A DNA stretch of 64,000 nt, taken from NCBI RefSeq assembly GCF_022448905.1, contig NZ_JAKVCW010000001.1:1-64000 (forward strand), given 5' to 3'. The notes beneath the pieces are model-generated. The model did no database searches and was not told where the DNA came from. It saw only the letters and a list, made by a program, of their open reading frames with translations. Position numbers and translations under genes: made by a program. This DNA comes from Shimia sp. (GTDB lineage: Bacteria > Pseudomonadota > Alphaproteobacteria > Rhodobacterales > Rhodobacteraceae). Numbering within the stretch: the first letter of the stretch is position 1; each line of letters starts with the position of its first letter. Positions 50,248 to 58,219 of this stretch are shown in pieces.

Positions 50248-50685
50248 ATGACAAAAGCTGATGATTTCGATTTGCAGGCGTTTTTGCCTTATCTGCTCAA
50301 TCAGGCGGCGGAGGAGGCCAGTCTGGGGTTTCAGAAGGTCTACAAGGATCGCTACGGGCTGTTGCGCAGCGAATGGCGGGTGCTGTTTCACCTTGGGATT
50401 TTTGGACGGCTGACGGCGACGGAAATTGGGGCCAAGGGCAAAGTACACAAGACAAAGGTCAGTCGCGCGGTGCAGCGGTTGGCGGATCGGCGTTTGGTAA
50501 AACGGGCGCGGAGTGAGGAAGATCGTCGGGTGGAGTGGCTGGAGCTGACGCCTGCGGGAGAGAAAGTTTATCGCGACCTGCGCGAGGTGGCGCAGGCGTA
50601 TGAAGGCAGGCTATTGGCGCAGTTGAATGAGGCTGAGGTGCAGGTGCTGAAATGCATGTTGCTTAAGCTGGCGGGGCGCAGTTGA
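50248..50685 (+). CDS. MarR-family regulator next to hmgA
   Basis: The start at 50248 has AGGAGG 12 bases upstream. The 145-residue product has the MarR winged helix: [69 protein letters not shown] (about 35-105). It is the likely pathway-specific regulator of hmgA and the genes behind it. A second MarR protein (HpaR type) borders the importer, so the cluster has two regulators of the same family, perhaps with different ligands. Confidence 0.88.
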   Translation: MTKADDFDLQAFLPYLLNQAAEEASLGFQKVYKDRYGLLRSEWRVLFHLGIFGRLTATEIGAKGKVHKTKVSRAVQRLADRRLVKRARSEEDRRVEWLELTPAGEKVYRDLREVAQAYEGRLLAQLNEAEVQVLKCMLLKLAGRS

Positions 50686-50893
50686 AGGTGTCGCGATACC
50701 TCGATGTGATTCGCGCGTGTTTCTCATTGAGTTGTGGACAGTTTTTGTGGTGCTGTTTGATTGTATTTAGGTCGGGGACAATTGAAGTCGGATTTTCTTA
50801 AATCTCTCAAATTTATGGTAAATCGCTTGAGTGATCCCAGTCCGGTATGGCAATTTAAGACCAATACAAATGGATAGGTCCGGGAGTTTTCTT
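50686..50893. other. AT-rich leader region of the VPEID-CTERM gene
   Basis: About 200 bp without a gene, more AT-rich than the flanks, with no convincing sigma-70 pair. It ends in GGGAGTTTTCTT directly before the ATG at 50894. An upstream regulatory region or long 5' UTR is likely; no repeat or hairpin of note was seen. Confidence 0.4.
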
Positions 50894-51166
50894 ATGGGTC
50901 TTTTGAACAAAGCAAATGCTGCGGTATTGGCCGCAACCACTCTGATGTTGAGCGCACCTGCGGCGTTTGCTCAGAATGTCGGCGGGTGGCGCGGCTGGTG
51001 GTGGCGCTGGTGGGGCGGCGGCGGAAACGGCGGTGGCAACACTGGTGGCGGCTCAAACGCTGTACCGGAAATTGATGCGGGGGCTGGCCTGTTGGCTGTG
51101 GCCGCCGTGCTCGCGACCTTGGCGCTGGCTTGGGAACTGCGCCGTCGTCGTCAAAAACAAAATTAA
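50894..51166 (+). CDS. VPEID-CTERM sorted surface protein
   Basis: A 90-residue protein from the ATG at 50894. It has a signal peptide (1-26, cleavage near AFA|QN), a short mature part very rich in Trp and Gly (residues 29-55) and the sorting signal VPEID at 57-61. A membrane segment follows at about 64-80, then the basic end RRRR (83-86). This tripartite C-terminus is the recognition signal of exosortase E. The gene faces the exosortase gene at 51204-52793 and is probably its dedicated substrate. The mature product would be only about 30 residues. Confidence 0.9.
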   Translation: MGLLNKANAAVLAATTLMLSAPAAFAQNVGGWRGWWWRWWGGGGNGGGNTGGGSNAVPEIDAGAGLLAVAAVLATLALAWELRRRRQKQN

Positions 51167-51195
51167 GCCAGTCTCAACAGGCTGAGGACAATTGG

Positions 51196-51222
51196 ATGGG
51201 CGCTCAGATGAGCGCCCATTTT
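51196..51222 (+). terminator. Terminator of the VPEID-CTERM gene
   Basis: ATGGGCGCTC and GAGCGCCCAT form a 10-bp stem with the loop AGAT, then TTT. It starts 29 bp after the stop codon and partly overlaps the end of the converging exosortase gene. Confidence 0.8.
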
Positions 51223-52793
51223 GCTGTCAGTAGGGCTGCCAGAGCGATTGTGGCATTGGCCACGATATGTGCGGCGATGGCGTCCGAGGTCTCTGCGCGA
51301 CGCAGGTAGAGCAAGCCAAAGGCCACGCCGGCCAAGGTGCCCGCCAGAAAGCGGTCATGCATCAGGCCAAAGAGCAGACTGGAGATGGCGACGGCCAGGA
51401 TGGTCCAGACCAGCGTGTCTCTGTGCAGGCGGCGCAGGAGGTAGCCTCGGAAGAACAGCTCTTCGATGAGAGGCACCAACAGGATGGTGCCAAGTAGGCG
51501 GGTTGTGATCCAAAAGAGCGAAGGTGCGTCGGTGGCGGGCAGCTCTTGGGAGGGGGCCGTGACAATCCAGAGGACGCCAACGGCGAGGCCGACTGCGAGG
51601 CTTTCGAGTGATGGGCGGCTCCAGAGGGCGCGGATGGCCGGCAAGAAGACCAGCAGCGCCAAAGCCATGAGCAGAGCGCGGACGGGATAGCCGGCGGCAG
51701 GATCCGGCCAGAAGGCGGAAACAAACACGCCGGACAGCATCATCACGATGAACGGCACGATCTTTGCGGCAAGCGTATCTTGGCGGAGTGTTGTTGCGCT
51801 GTGTTGGGGCAGTGGTGAGCGGTGCAGCCATTGGGCGCGGTGGGCGATCAGGACGATGAGCAAGGCCAATGCTGTGAACATCAGCCAGCCCGCATAAGAG
51901 TGGAACCCATTGAGAGCGTGCTCTGGTGAGACACGGACACCAATGATGATCAGGATGGCGATGCGCAGGATGTTGAAGAGCCAGCTGGCGAGCACGGCGA
52001 GTGGGACGAGGATAAGCCAGAAGCGTTTCTGGCGCAGGTCCGGGCGCATGAGGGCGGCGTAAAAGCCCATAAAAATGGTGATGAGCGCGATACCTTCGAC
52101 GCCGGAACATTGGCTGGCGATCTGCACCCAGAAACCTTCGACGCCAATTTCATAGGTCGGCGGGTGCACACCCACGTCAAAACCGGTGAGGGTCAACACC
52201 AGGAAAACCAGGAAGAACGTCAGGCTGCTTAGGGTGCTCCACTCCCAGAGCGGGCGCATCAGGTCTGCGAGGTCGGGCACCAAAAAGCCAATGAACAAGG
52301 CCAAGGGCAACAGGTAGCTGTCGTTGCGCATCCAGTCGCGCCAGGCGGCGAGTGGTGTGACCCAGAACACCGCGCCGAGCGCCGTGAGCAGGCCGCCAGA
52401 GGTTAGCAAAACAAGAGTGGGCGTGAAGGCGCGGGAGATTTCGGCGGTGCCAAAAAGCGGTAGCGGCAGGAAGATCAGCACAAGCCCTGTTAGGTGGAAC
52501 AGCATCCAGACCTGGTGGCCGGGTGCTGCTATCGCGCGGTCAGCCAGAGCGCGGTAGGCGGCGGGGCGCAGCCAGAAATAGAGCGCCATCACAGTCATGA
52601 CAGCCAAGCCACGTGCGGTCATGGAGCGCAGCGCGCGACAGGCGGCTTCGATCTCGGTTTGGCGGCACTCGATGGAGGCCATGACTTGATAGGTCAGGAT
52701 GACCAGCAGTAACTCGGCCACCACAAGGGCGGCCATGGTCATCAGGCGCGTTGGACGCGCGGGGGGCTGTGTGGCTTGGCCGCGCGCGGTCAT
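51204..52793 (-). CDS. xrtE: Exosortase E fused to a CPBP-type protease (VPEID-CTERM system)
   Basis: A 529-residue membrane protein. The exosortase half has Cys229 in SQCSGVEGI, Arg277 in NILRIAI and His298 in GFHSYAGW, the Cys-Arg-His set expected of exosortases. The C-terminal half has the CPBP motifs EELFFRG (444-450), His479 in LFGLMHD and a third H..N near 509-513. This fused architecture is the exosortase E/protease of the VPEID-CTERM system. It would cut after or near VPEID and transfer the target to an anchor at the cell surface. It follows mipZ by 3 bp on the same strand. Confidence 0.92.
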   Translation of the reverse strand: MTARGQATQPPARPTRLMTMAALVVAELLLVILTYQVMASIECRQTEIEAACRALRSMTARGLAVMTVMALYFWLRPAAYRALADRAIAAPGHQVWMLFHLTGLVLIFLPLPLFGTAEISRAFTPTLVLLTSGGLLTALGAVFWVTPLAAWRDWMRNDSYLLPLALFIGFLVPDLADLMRPLWEWSTLSSLTFFLVFLVLTLTGFDVGVHPPTYEIGVEGFWVQIASQCSGVEGIALITIFMGFYAALMRPDLRQKRFWLILVPLAVLASWLFNILRIAILIIIGVRVSPEHALNGFHSYAGWLMFTALALLIVLIAHRAQWLHRSPLPQHSATTLRQDTLAAKIVPFIVMMLSGVFVSAFWPDPAAGYPVRALLMALALLVFLPAIRALWSRPSLESLAVGLAVGVLWIVTAPSQELPATDAPSLFWITTRLLGTILLVPLIEELFFRGYLLRRLHRDTLVWTILAVAISSLLFGLMHDRFLAGTLAGVAFGLLYLRRAETSDAIAAHIVANATIALAALLTAKWALI

Positions 52794-52796
52794 GGT

Positions 52797-53606
52797 TTAG
52801 AAGTCGACGGAGACCCCGGGCAGGTTCAGCGCTTTGACAAGTTCGCGCAATTCCTGACGGGCGGCCACGTTGGAGATGTTGAGCTGTTTCACGCCAATAT
52901 CGCGTAGGTCCAGAAGGGTCAGGCCACGCGGGAAGAGTTCGCGGAAGACCACCCGTTCGTTGAAGCCGGGCGCGACGCGGAAGCCGATGCGTTTGGCCAA
53001 ACGGTCCAGCGCTTTGCCCATTTTCTCTTTGTTGACCATCTGCTGCGCGCCCATGCGGTTGCGCATGACAATCCAATCGATCGGCTTAAGGCCAGCCTGC
53101 GCACGCAGTTGGCGGGCGTTCCAGACCATTTCGGAATAGACCGATGGGCCGAGGATTTTCTCGCCGTCGGCGTCGATTTTTGCCAGCAGGTCAAAGTCGA
53201 CAAAGCTGTCGTTCAGTGGGGTAACCAGCGTGTCGGCCAAAGAGTGCGCTACTTGGCTCAACCGGGTGTGGGAGCCAGGGCAGTCGATTAAGATAAAGTC
53301 GTTGTTCGGCTCCAGCATAGAGACCGCAGCCGAGAGGCGGTGGTCATAGATGTTTTCACCCGGCTGCAGCGCGCTTTGATCCACTTCCGGCAGGTCATGG
53401 TAATCTGGGCTGGGCAGGTCGAGGCCGTTTTTCTGCAGGAATTTCCGCCGGTTGGCGACGTAGCTGCCAAAGCTCTTCTGGCGGAGGTCGAGGTCAATGC
53501 CGCCCACCTTGTGGCCCATGCGTGCCAGCGCGGTGGCGATGTGCATCGACAGGGTGGATTTGCCTGCGCCGCCCTTCTCGTTTCCGACCACAATGATATG
53601 TGCCAT
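52797..53606 (-). CDS. mipZ: MipZ, division-plane positioning ATPase
   Basis: A 269-residue ParA/MinD-family ATPase with the deviant Walker A KGGAGKST (residues 11-18, Lys11 and Lys16). The MipZ-specific IDLDLRQKSFGSYVANR near 37-53 and LIDCPGSHTRLSQVAHSLADTLVTPLNDSFVDFDLL near 127-162 follow. In Caulobacter MipZ forms a bipolar gradient through ParB and blocks FtsZ assembly away from midcell. It lies 103 bp after rluE and its stop is 3 bp before the exosortase E start, so xrtE is likely co-transcribed. Confidence 0.94.
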   Translation of the reverse strand: MAHIIVVGNEKGGAGKSTLSMHIATALARMGHKVGGIDLDLRQKSFGSYVANRRKFLQKNGLDLPSPDYHDLPEVDQSALQPGENIYDHRLSAAVSMLEPNNDFILIDCPGSHTRLSQVAHSLADTLVTPLNDSFVDFDLLAKIDADGEKILGPSVYSEMVWNARQLRAQAGLKPIDWIVMRNRMGAQQMVNKEKMGKALDRLAKRIGFRVAPGFNERVVFRELFPRGLTLLDLRDIGVKQLNISNVAARQELRELVKALNLPGVSVDF

Positions 53607-53709
53607 GCCCGATGTCCCTGCTCGTGTTTCAGTGCCGCGGCTCTTACGGCGCGGGTTTGTTGGTGTCTACTATATGTTGTGATTATCCACAGGAAAAGTG
53701 ATTGCGTTG

Positions 53710-54258
53710 CTATGCGTCGCGCCAAGCGCCACTTTCCAATCCATCCAGCCGCCATTCGCCAATCTGTGCTCGAATTAGTCGCAGAGTTGGGTGCCCCACA
53801 GCGGCGGTCATCCGGCGGACCTGGCGGTTGCGGCCTTCGCGTATGGTGAGGGAAATCCATGTGTCCGGGATCGACTTTCGGACACGGATTGGCGGTGTGC
53901 GCGGCCAGAGATTATCTGGCTCATCAATGACTTGCGCCTTGGCGGGCTTGGTGAGGCCGTCTTTCAGCGTCACGCCTTTGCGTAGGGCTTCAAGGGCGGT
54001 GTCATCCGGCGTGCCTTCGACCTGTACCCAGTAGGTCTTCGCCATTTTGTGGCGCGGGTCGGCTATACGGGCCTGTAACTTTCCGTCGTCTGTCAGGACC
54101 ATCAACCCCTCGCTGTCACGGTCCAGTCGGCCTGCCGGATAGACTTTTGGCACGTCAATGAAGTCCGACAGGGTGCGGCGCTTGCTGCCTGCGAGACCTT
54201 TGTCGGTGAATTGCGACAGCACATCGAAGGGTTTGTTGAAGAGTATCACGCGGGTCAT
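53710..54258 (-). CDS. rluE: 23S rRNA pseudouridine synthase, RluE type
   Basis: A 182-residue enzyme of the RsuA/RluE family without an S4 domain. The catalytic Asp46 is in the motif [10 protein letters not shown] (43-52). [13 protein letters not shown] at the N-terminus and [24 protein letters not shown] at the end are also typical. It modifies U2457 of 23S rRNA in E. coli; the same site is assumed here. It is a single gene, divergent from the cystathionine-synthase-family gene. Confidence 0.92.
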   Translation of the reverse strand: MTRVILFNKPFDVLSQFTDKGLAGSKRRTLSDFIDVPKVYPAGRLDRDSEGLMVLTDDGKLQARIADPRHKMAKTYWVQVEGTPDDTALEALRKGVTLKDGLTKPAKAQVIDEPDNLWPRTPPIRVRKSIPDTWISLTIREGRNRQVRRMTAAVGHPTLRLIRAQIGEWRLDGLESGAWRDA

Positions 54259-54344
54259 GATGACCTCCTACACGGGCGTGCGCTGGGGTTGCAAGTTTCG
54301 CAGTGCTGCGGTCTTGTGCGCGCAAAGACGCGAAGGGGAAGAAG

Positions 54345-55487
54345 ATGGATTTCAAAGACATGTTGCCGGAAACCTTGTTGGCTCAGGCTGGAGGGGCGAT
54401 TGATCAGCAAAGCGGGGGCGTTGTGCCGCCAATCCAACCGGCAACCACCTTTGCGCGGGATGAGAACTACAACCCTCTGAACGAAAACAACATTTATGCC
54501 CGTCCGCACAATGATGTTGCGCGGCAGGCCGAAGCGGTTTTGGCGCAGCTGGAGGGCGGTGCGGCGGCGTTGTTGTTCCCGTCTGGCATGGCGGCCATAG
54601 CGGCGCTGTTTCGCACCGTGCCAACCGGGGGGCGGGTGATTGTGCAGAGTGGCATTTACTGGAACACCACCAAGTGGATCCGGGAATTTTGTGAGCGTCG
54701 TCAGATTGTTATCGATGAGGTGGACGCAAGTGACGTCGGGGCGCTGGCCGATGTTTGCGCCAAGGGACCGGCCAATGTGGTTTGGGTGGAAACGCCGTCC
54801 AACCCGTGGCTGAAGGTGACCGATGTGGCGGCCGCGAAACAGGCGGCGGAGAGCTGTGGGGCACTCTTGGCGGTGGACAGCACGGCGGCGTCGCCGATCC
54901 TGACCAACCCATTGAAACTAGGTGCAGATATTGTGATGCACTCCACCACAAAAGTGATCAACGGGCACTCGGATGTGTTGGGTGGCGTTTTGGTCACAAA
55001 AGAGGTCACACCGGTCTGGGAAGAGATCGAAGTGGACCGGGCCAGTGCGGGTGCTGTTATGGGACCGTTTGAGGCTTGGTTGCTGTTGCGTGGGATGCGC
55101 ACGATGGCGTTGCGGGTGGAGCGCATGGTGGATAACGCTATGAAAATAGCGCGTTTTTTAGAGGATCACCCGAAGGTGGACAGTGTGCTGTTCCCTGGCT
55201 TGGACAGCCATCCGCAGCATGAGCTGGCCAAGGCGCAGATGCCCGGCGGGGCTGGGTTCCTGATGTCTTTCCTTGTGAAGGGTGACAAAGAAACGGCACT
55301 GCAAGTGGCTGGGAAGATGAAGCTTTTCCATCGTGCCACGTCGCTGGGCGGGGTTGAGAGCCTGGTGGAACATCGCCACACGATTGAGCCGCACACCGGC
55401 ATTCCAGAAACGCTGTTGCGGATCTCGGTTGGGGCGGAAAATGCGGATGATTTGATCGCAGATCTGGGGCAGGCGTTGGGGCAGTAA
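54345..55487 (+). CDS. Cystathionine gamma-synthase/beta-lyase family enzyme
   Basis: The start at 54345 follows GAAGGGGAAGAAG and gives 380 residues. PLP is bound by Lys203 in HSTTKVINGHSDV; the phosphate-binding SGMAA is at 80-84, and the substrate-binding DST is at 178-180. The C-terminal KLFHRATSLGGVESLVEHR follows the Cys/Met metabolism family. It could be a cystathionine gamma-synthase, gamma-lyase or beta-lyase; sequence alone does not separate these. The 35-bp repeat lies 15 bp behind its stop. Confidence 0.9.
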   Translation: MDFKDMLPETLLAQAGGAIDQQSGGVVPPIQPATTFARDENYNPLNENNIYARPHNDVARQAEAVLAQLEGGAAALLFPSGMAAIAALFRTVPTGGRVIVQSGIYWNTTKWIREFCERRQIVIDEVDASDVGALADVCAKGPANVVWVETPSNPWLKVTDVAAAKQAAESCGALLAVDSTAASPILTNPLKLGADIVMHSTTKVINGHSDVLGGVLVTKEVTPVWEEIEVDRASAGAVMGPFEAWLLLRGMRTMALRVERMVDNAMKIARFLEDHPKVDSVLFPGLDSHPQHELAKAQMPGGAGFLMSFLVKGDKETALQVAGKMKLFHRATSLGGVESLVEHRHTIEPHTGIPETLLRISVGAENADDLIADLGQALGQ

Positions 55488-55501
55488 AGGCCTCGATTTT
55501 C

Positions 55502-55536
55502 ACGTCGGTATTGCGTCGGTATCGCGACTGTTTTGC
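55502..55536. repeat. 35-bp dispersed repeat, copy 2
   Basis: This copy matches 5212-5246 at 33 of 35 bases, including the doubled CGTCGGTA and GACTGTTTTGC. It lies behind the cystathionine-synthase-family gene, before a gene on the same strand. Both copies are intergenic and in the same orientation. Confidence 0.65.
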
Positions 55537-55695
55537 GACGGTGGCGATTTGGAGAGGCTCATCGCGCAGCTCGCGCATTTGCGCACAGAAAACTGCGGCG
55601 ATCTGCCTCTGCCGCCAACAAATTGTTAAGGCGTTTGGAAGACTATTGGCGCAGCACGAACGGGCATCGGCCCCACGCAGCAGCGGACCAGGACT

Positions 55696-56187
55696 TTGAA
55701 GAAACGCATCGAAAACCCATCACTGATCACACCCGCCTATGAGGATGGCGGGTTGTTCAAAAAACCGCCAACCGAGTTGGTGGTGAATCTGATTCCGAAG
55801 TTTTCCAAAAACTCCCGTGACGATGTGATCATCAAGGGGCTGGTACAAAACGATGTGGAGATCAATGTGATTTTTGCGGGCCGCCGTAAGCGGGAGGCGG
55901 CGGAACTGGTGGCGTTGCTCAAGCGGAAGTGGGAGAATGCCAACTACCGCATTCCCAAGGGCTACAAGGCGCCAACCCGTAAGGACGTCTATGTGCCAAC
56001 CCGCGTGCAGGGGTCTTGGCGCACACGGGTCGTAGAGGATGAGCAAGAGCCCAACCTCTATGACAAGGAATATCAGTTGTTGGTGGCGCGGTGGGCGTTC
56101 AACTCGGACACCGGTGAGTTCAAGAGCTTTGGCGAGCCGCCGTTTCAGCAGCAGGTGGTTCAGACCGCTGAGGCCTCCAAAGGCTGA
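55696..56187 (+). CDS. Uncharacterised conserved protein, TTG start
   Basis: A 163-residue protein not recognised by family. It begins with TTG (no ATG or GTG is in frame before it), after GGACCAGGAC. The text MKKRIENPSLITPAYEDGGLFKKPPTELVVNLIPKFSKNSRDD and RKREAAELVALLKRKWENANYRIPKGYKAP shows a basic, helical cytoplasmic protein without signal or membrane parts. The YVPTRVQGSWRTRVVEDEQEPNLYDKEYQLLVARWAFN block could be a beta domain. The frame is long, uses G/C third positions and has no overlap. Function unknown; nucleic-acid binding is a guess from its basic content. Confidence 0.72.
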   Translation: MKKRIENPSLITPAYEDGGLFKKPPTELVVNLIPKFSKNSRDDVIIKGLVQNDVEINVIFAGRRKREAAELVALLKRKWENANYRIPKGYKAPTRKDVYVPTRVQGSWRTRVVEDEQEPNLYDKEYQLLVARWAFNSDTGEFKSFGEPPFQQQVVQTAEASKG

Positions 56188-56297
56188 CGTGATGGGCGCA
56201 GGTCGGCGCCGCGCAATCTAAGTTTACATGTGATCTATGCAGGGGCTGCCGTTGGGCAGGGCCCTGTGCTGTGCGTTTGGGACATTGAACGACTCAG

Positions 56298-56326
56298 TTG
56301 ACTTATCAAATTATCGATCATATCTA
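56298..56326 (+). promoter_or_regulatory. Sigma-70 promoter of the SRPBCC-TetR operon
   Basis: TTGACT (56298-56303), 17 bp, TATCTA (56321-56326). The -35 box differs from consensus at one base and the -10 at two. The -10 box is the left arm of the palindrome at 56321-56340, so a repressor bound there would block polymerase. Confidence 0.75.
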
Positions 56327-56340
56327 ACGATTGTTAGATA
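56321..56340. promoter_or_regulatory. Perfect 20-bp palindrome, TetR-type operator
   Basis: TATCTAACGATTGTTAGATA: the arms TATCTAAC and GTTAGATA are exact inverted copies around GATT. It overlaps the -10 box and lies 26 bp before the SRPBCC start. The TetR gene at 56923 is the second gene of the same operon, so autorepression of the pair is the straightforward reading. Confidence 0.8.
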
Positions 56341-56366
56341 ATGTTTTGCAAACGAAAGGTCGCGTC

Positions 56367-56888
56367 ATGCCGTCTATCAATTCCGTAACTGTGAAAGCCC
56401 CAGCCTCTGCGGCGTGGAACCTGATTGGGGATGAGTTTGTCGCCGTGGACCGCTGGATGGCGGCGATCCCGCGGGCCGAGGCCATTGAAGGACCTGCGTT
56501 GCCGGGGGCACCCGCCAAGGGTCGCAACTCCTATTTGGTGCAGAAATTTGCGCCGATGTATCAGGAGGAGGTGCTGACCAAGTTTGATCCCGAGGCGATG
56601 ACCATCTGTGTCGATGTGACCCTTCACCATGGACCCAAGGCGATGCCAATGAAGGGCTATACCTCGACCGTGACCGTACGGGCGATCAGTGATGCGACCT
56701 GTGAGGTGACCTGGATCGGAGAGGCGACGCCAAAGTGGTTTGCCAAACCGATGCGCCGGATGCTGACCAACAGCATGGACGCCGGAATTATCCGCAGTCT
56801 TGAGGAAATTCAGCACTTTGTGGAGACTGGCCAACCGCATCCGAGGAAGGTAGAAAAAATCAAATCCGAGGCGGCTTTGGCGGCCTGA
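56367..56888 (+). CDS. SRPBCC-family protein (polyketide cyclase/START-like)
   Basis: A 173-residue protein with the helix-grip fold pattern: SVTVKAPASAAWNLIGDEFVAVDRWMAAIPRAEAIEG at the N-terminus, a TVTVRAISDATCEVTWIGEATP strand pair and the long C-terminal helix MRRMLTNSMDAGIIRSLEEIQHFV. A hydrophobic ligand is expected. The gene is driven by the promoter with the palindrome at 56321 and precedes the TetR gene by 34 bp, so ligand and regulator may be linked. Confidence 0.85.
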   Translation: MPSINSVTVKAPASAAWNLIGDEFVAVDRWMAAIPRAEAIEGPALPGAPAKGRNSYLVQKFAPMYQEEVLTKFDPEAMTICVDVTLHHGPKAMPMKGYTSTVTVRAISDATCEVTWIGEATPKWFAKPMRRMLTNSMDAGIIRSLEEIQHFVETGQPHPRKVEKIKSEAALAA

Positions 56889-56922
56889 GCCGTGCGTCAG
56901 GCGCGCGGGAATGGGAGGTCAT

Positions 56923-57519
56923 ATGCAGGACACATCCATCAAGGCGCGCTTGATTGACGCGGGTAAAACGCTGTTTGCGGAGCGCGGTTATGCCGGGGCC
57001 TCGGTGCGTGAAATTTGCAAGGCGGCGGATGCCAGCTCGACAATGATCCACCACTACTTTGGCAACAAAGAGGGGTTGTTCAACGCCATCATTGATGAGT
57101 TCACCGCCGCAACATTTGATGTGCCGCTGCGGCTGATTTCCAAACCGCCGAAGACGGCCGAGGAAATGCGCCTGCGTCTGGAGATGTTTATCTCTGAGAC
57201 CTTCCGGGCGTTGATTGCGCAGGCGCCGGTGTTTCGCATTCTGGTGCGGGAAAACCGCGGGTTTGTGGGCGGCGCACGCTATCACGAAGGCTTCGCAGCC
57301 TATTTGCGCGCGGCGCAGGAGGCGGGCTTTGTGGATGCGGAGCTGGAGGTGGAGTTGATCACCGGCATGGTGTTGGATCGGCTTGGCAACCAGATAATGT
57401 ATGCGGCTACTATGAAGGGGGACGGCAAGACCGTGCTCAACGACGAGGCCTATGCAGAAGAGTGGCTGGCGGCGAACACTCGGGTGTTGCTGTTTGGTTT
57501 GGCGGGGCAGACTGGGTAG
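56923..57519 (+). CDS. TetR-family regulator of the SRPBCC operon
   Basis: The start at 56923 follows GGGAGGTCAT; 198 residues. The HTH is at about residues 5-50 (ARLIDAGKTLFAERGYAGASVREICKAADASSTMIHHYFGNKEGLFNAII), typical TetR. The C-terminal part has a TetR ligand-binding domain with RENRGFVGGARYHEGFAAYLRAAQEAGFV. It is the second gene of a two-gene operon whose promoter carries a perfect palindrome. Ligand unknown. Confidence 0.87.
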   Translation: MQDTSIKARLIDAGKTLFAERGYAGASVREICKAADASSTMIHHYFGNKEGLFNAIIDEFTAATFDVPLRLISKPPKTAEEMRLRLEMFISETFRALIAQAPVFRILVRENRGFVGGARYHEGFAAYLRAAQEAGFVDAELEVELITGMVLDRLGNQIMYAATMKGDGKTVLNDEAYAEEWLAANTRVLLFGLAGQTG

Positions 57520-57608
57520 AGTGGACTGCGTTATTGTAACCCATTTGTGTTTTTGTTGGTTAGAGATCAGGGGAACACACTAGAAGGCAACCCTGAAATT
57601 GTCTCATA

Positions 57609-58145
57609 GTGACCAATTTGCGGCCCCATCATTTCGCTAACTGTGCTGACGCAATTGGTGAAGTGAGTTGTTTTATGGTTATTGAAGACATTTTTTTCGA
57701 TATGAATTGGACGCAAGGACGGAGCCCCGCTGATGCCCTTCCTAAATCCCATGGGGTCTATTGTGAGGTGATCTGGCCCGTACGTGGCATTCGCATTGGT
57801 ATTTCCAAAAACATCCATAGTCGGCACAAGGGGCATGCCGGTTGGATGCGCAGTATGAAGGTAGGCACAGGAAGTCGTGCTCAAAGGCGTGGACCGCTGG
57901 CCGACCATGCCCGAGACTGGGGCGATCTGGGGTTAGAGACTTTTGTTTTGTCAACGGATCCGAGGCTGGAGGATGGCGCACTGCGTTTGGCTTGTGAAAC
58001 GCAACTACACACCTGGGCCGAAGAGCAAAACTCTTGGAAGAACTTCAATGGTGAGAAGTGGCGGCCACGAAACTACGGTGTTCCCGTTGTTGATGAGGTG
58101 CAAGCCGCATCGGAGTGGGGTGTAACGCTTACCAATAGATTGTGA
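57609..58145 (+). CDS. GIY-YIG nuclease-fold protein
   Basis: A 178-residue protein. Start GTG at 57609, or ATG at 57675, which would give a shorter product. It has a GIY-YIG-like core: GVY (49-51), RIG (62-64), ISKNIHSRHKGHAGWM with an Arg at 72. Only the family core is recognisable; catalytic Glu and Arg positions cannot be assigned with confidence. The gene has a lower GC content than its neighbours, roughly 50 percent by eye, and no partner gene. It may be a recent acquisition. The fold is found in nucleases and in T5orf172-type proteins. Confidence 0.6.
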   Translation: MTNLRPHHFANCADAIGEVSCFMVIEDIFFDMNWTQGRSPADALPKSHGVYCEVIWPVRGIRIGISKNIHSRHKGHAGWMRSMKVGTGSRAQRRGPLADHARDWGDLGLETFVLSTDPRLEDGALRLACETQLHTWAEEQNSWKNFNGEKWRPRNYGVPVVDEVQAASEWGVTLTNRL

Positions 58146-58219
58146 CGGGGCGCTCGCCGGGCTTGCATATGTTGCAAGCCTTTGCTTCTATGCAAAAAAA
58201 CGCCGTACAGGAGCCGCCC

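Noticed and set aside
54303-54344. An earlier ATG start for the cystathionine-synthase-family gene
   Set aside because: The 14 extra residues are basic and unlike the family, while the ATG at 54345 has a good ribosome-binding site.
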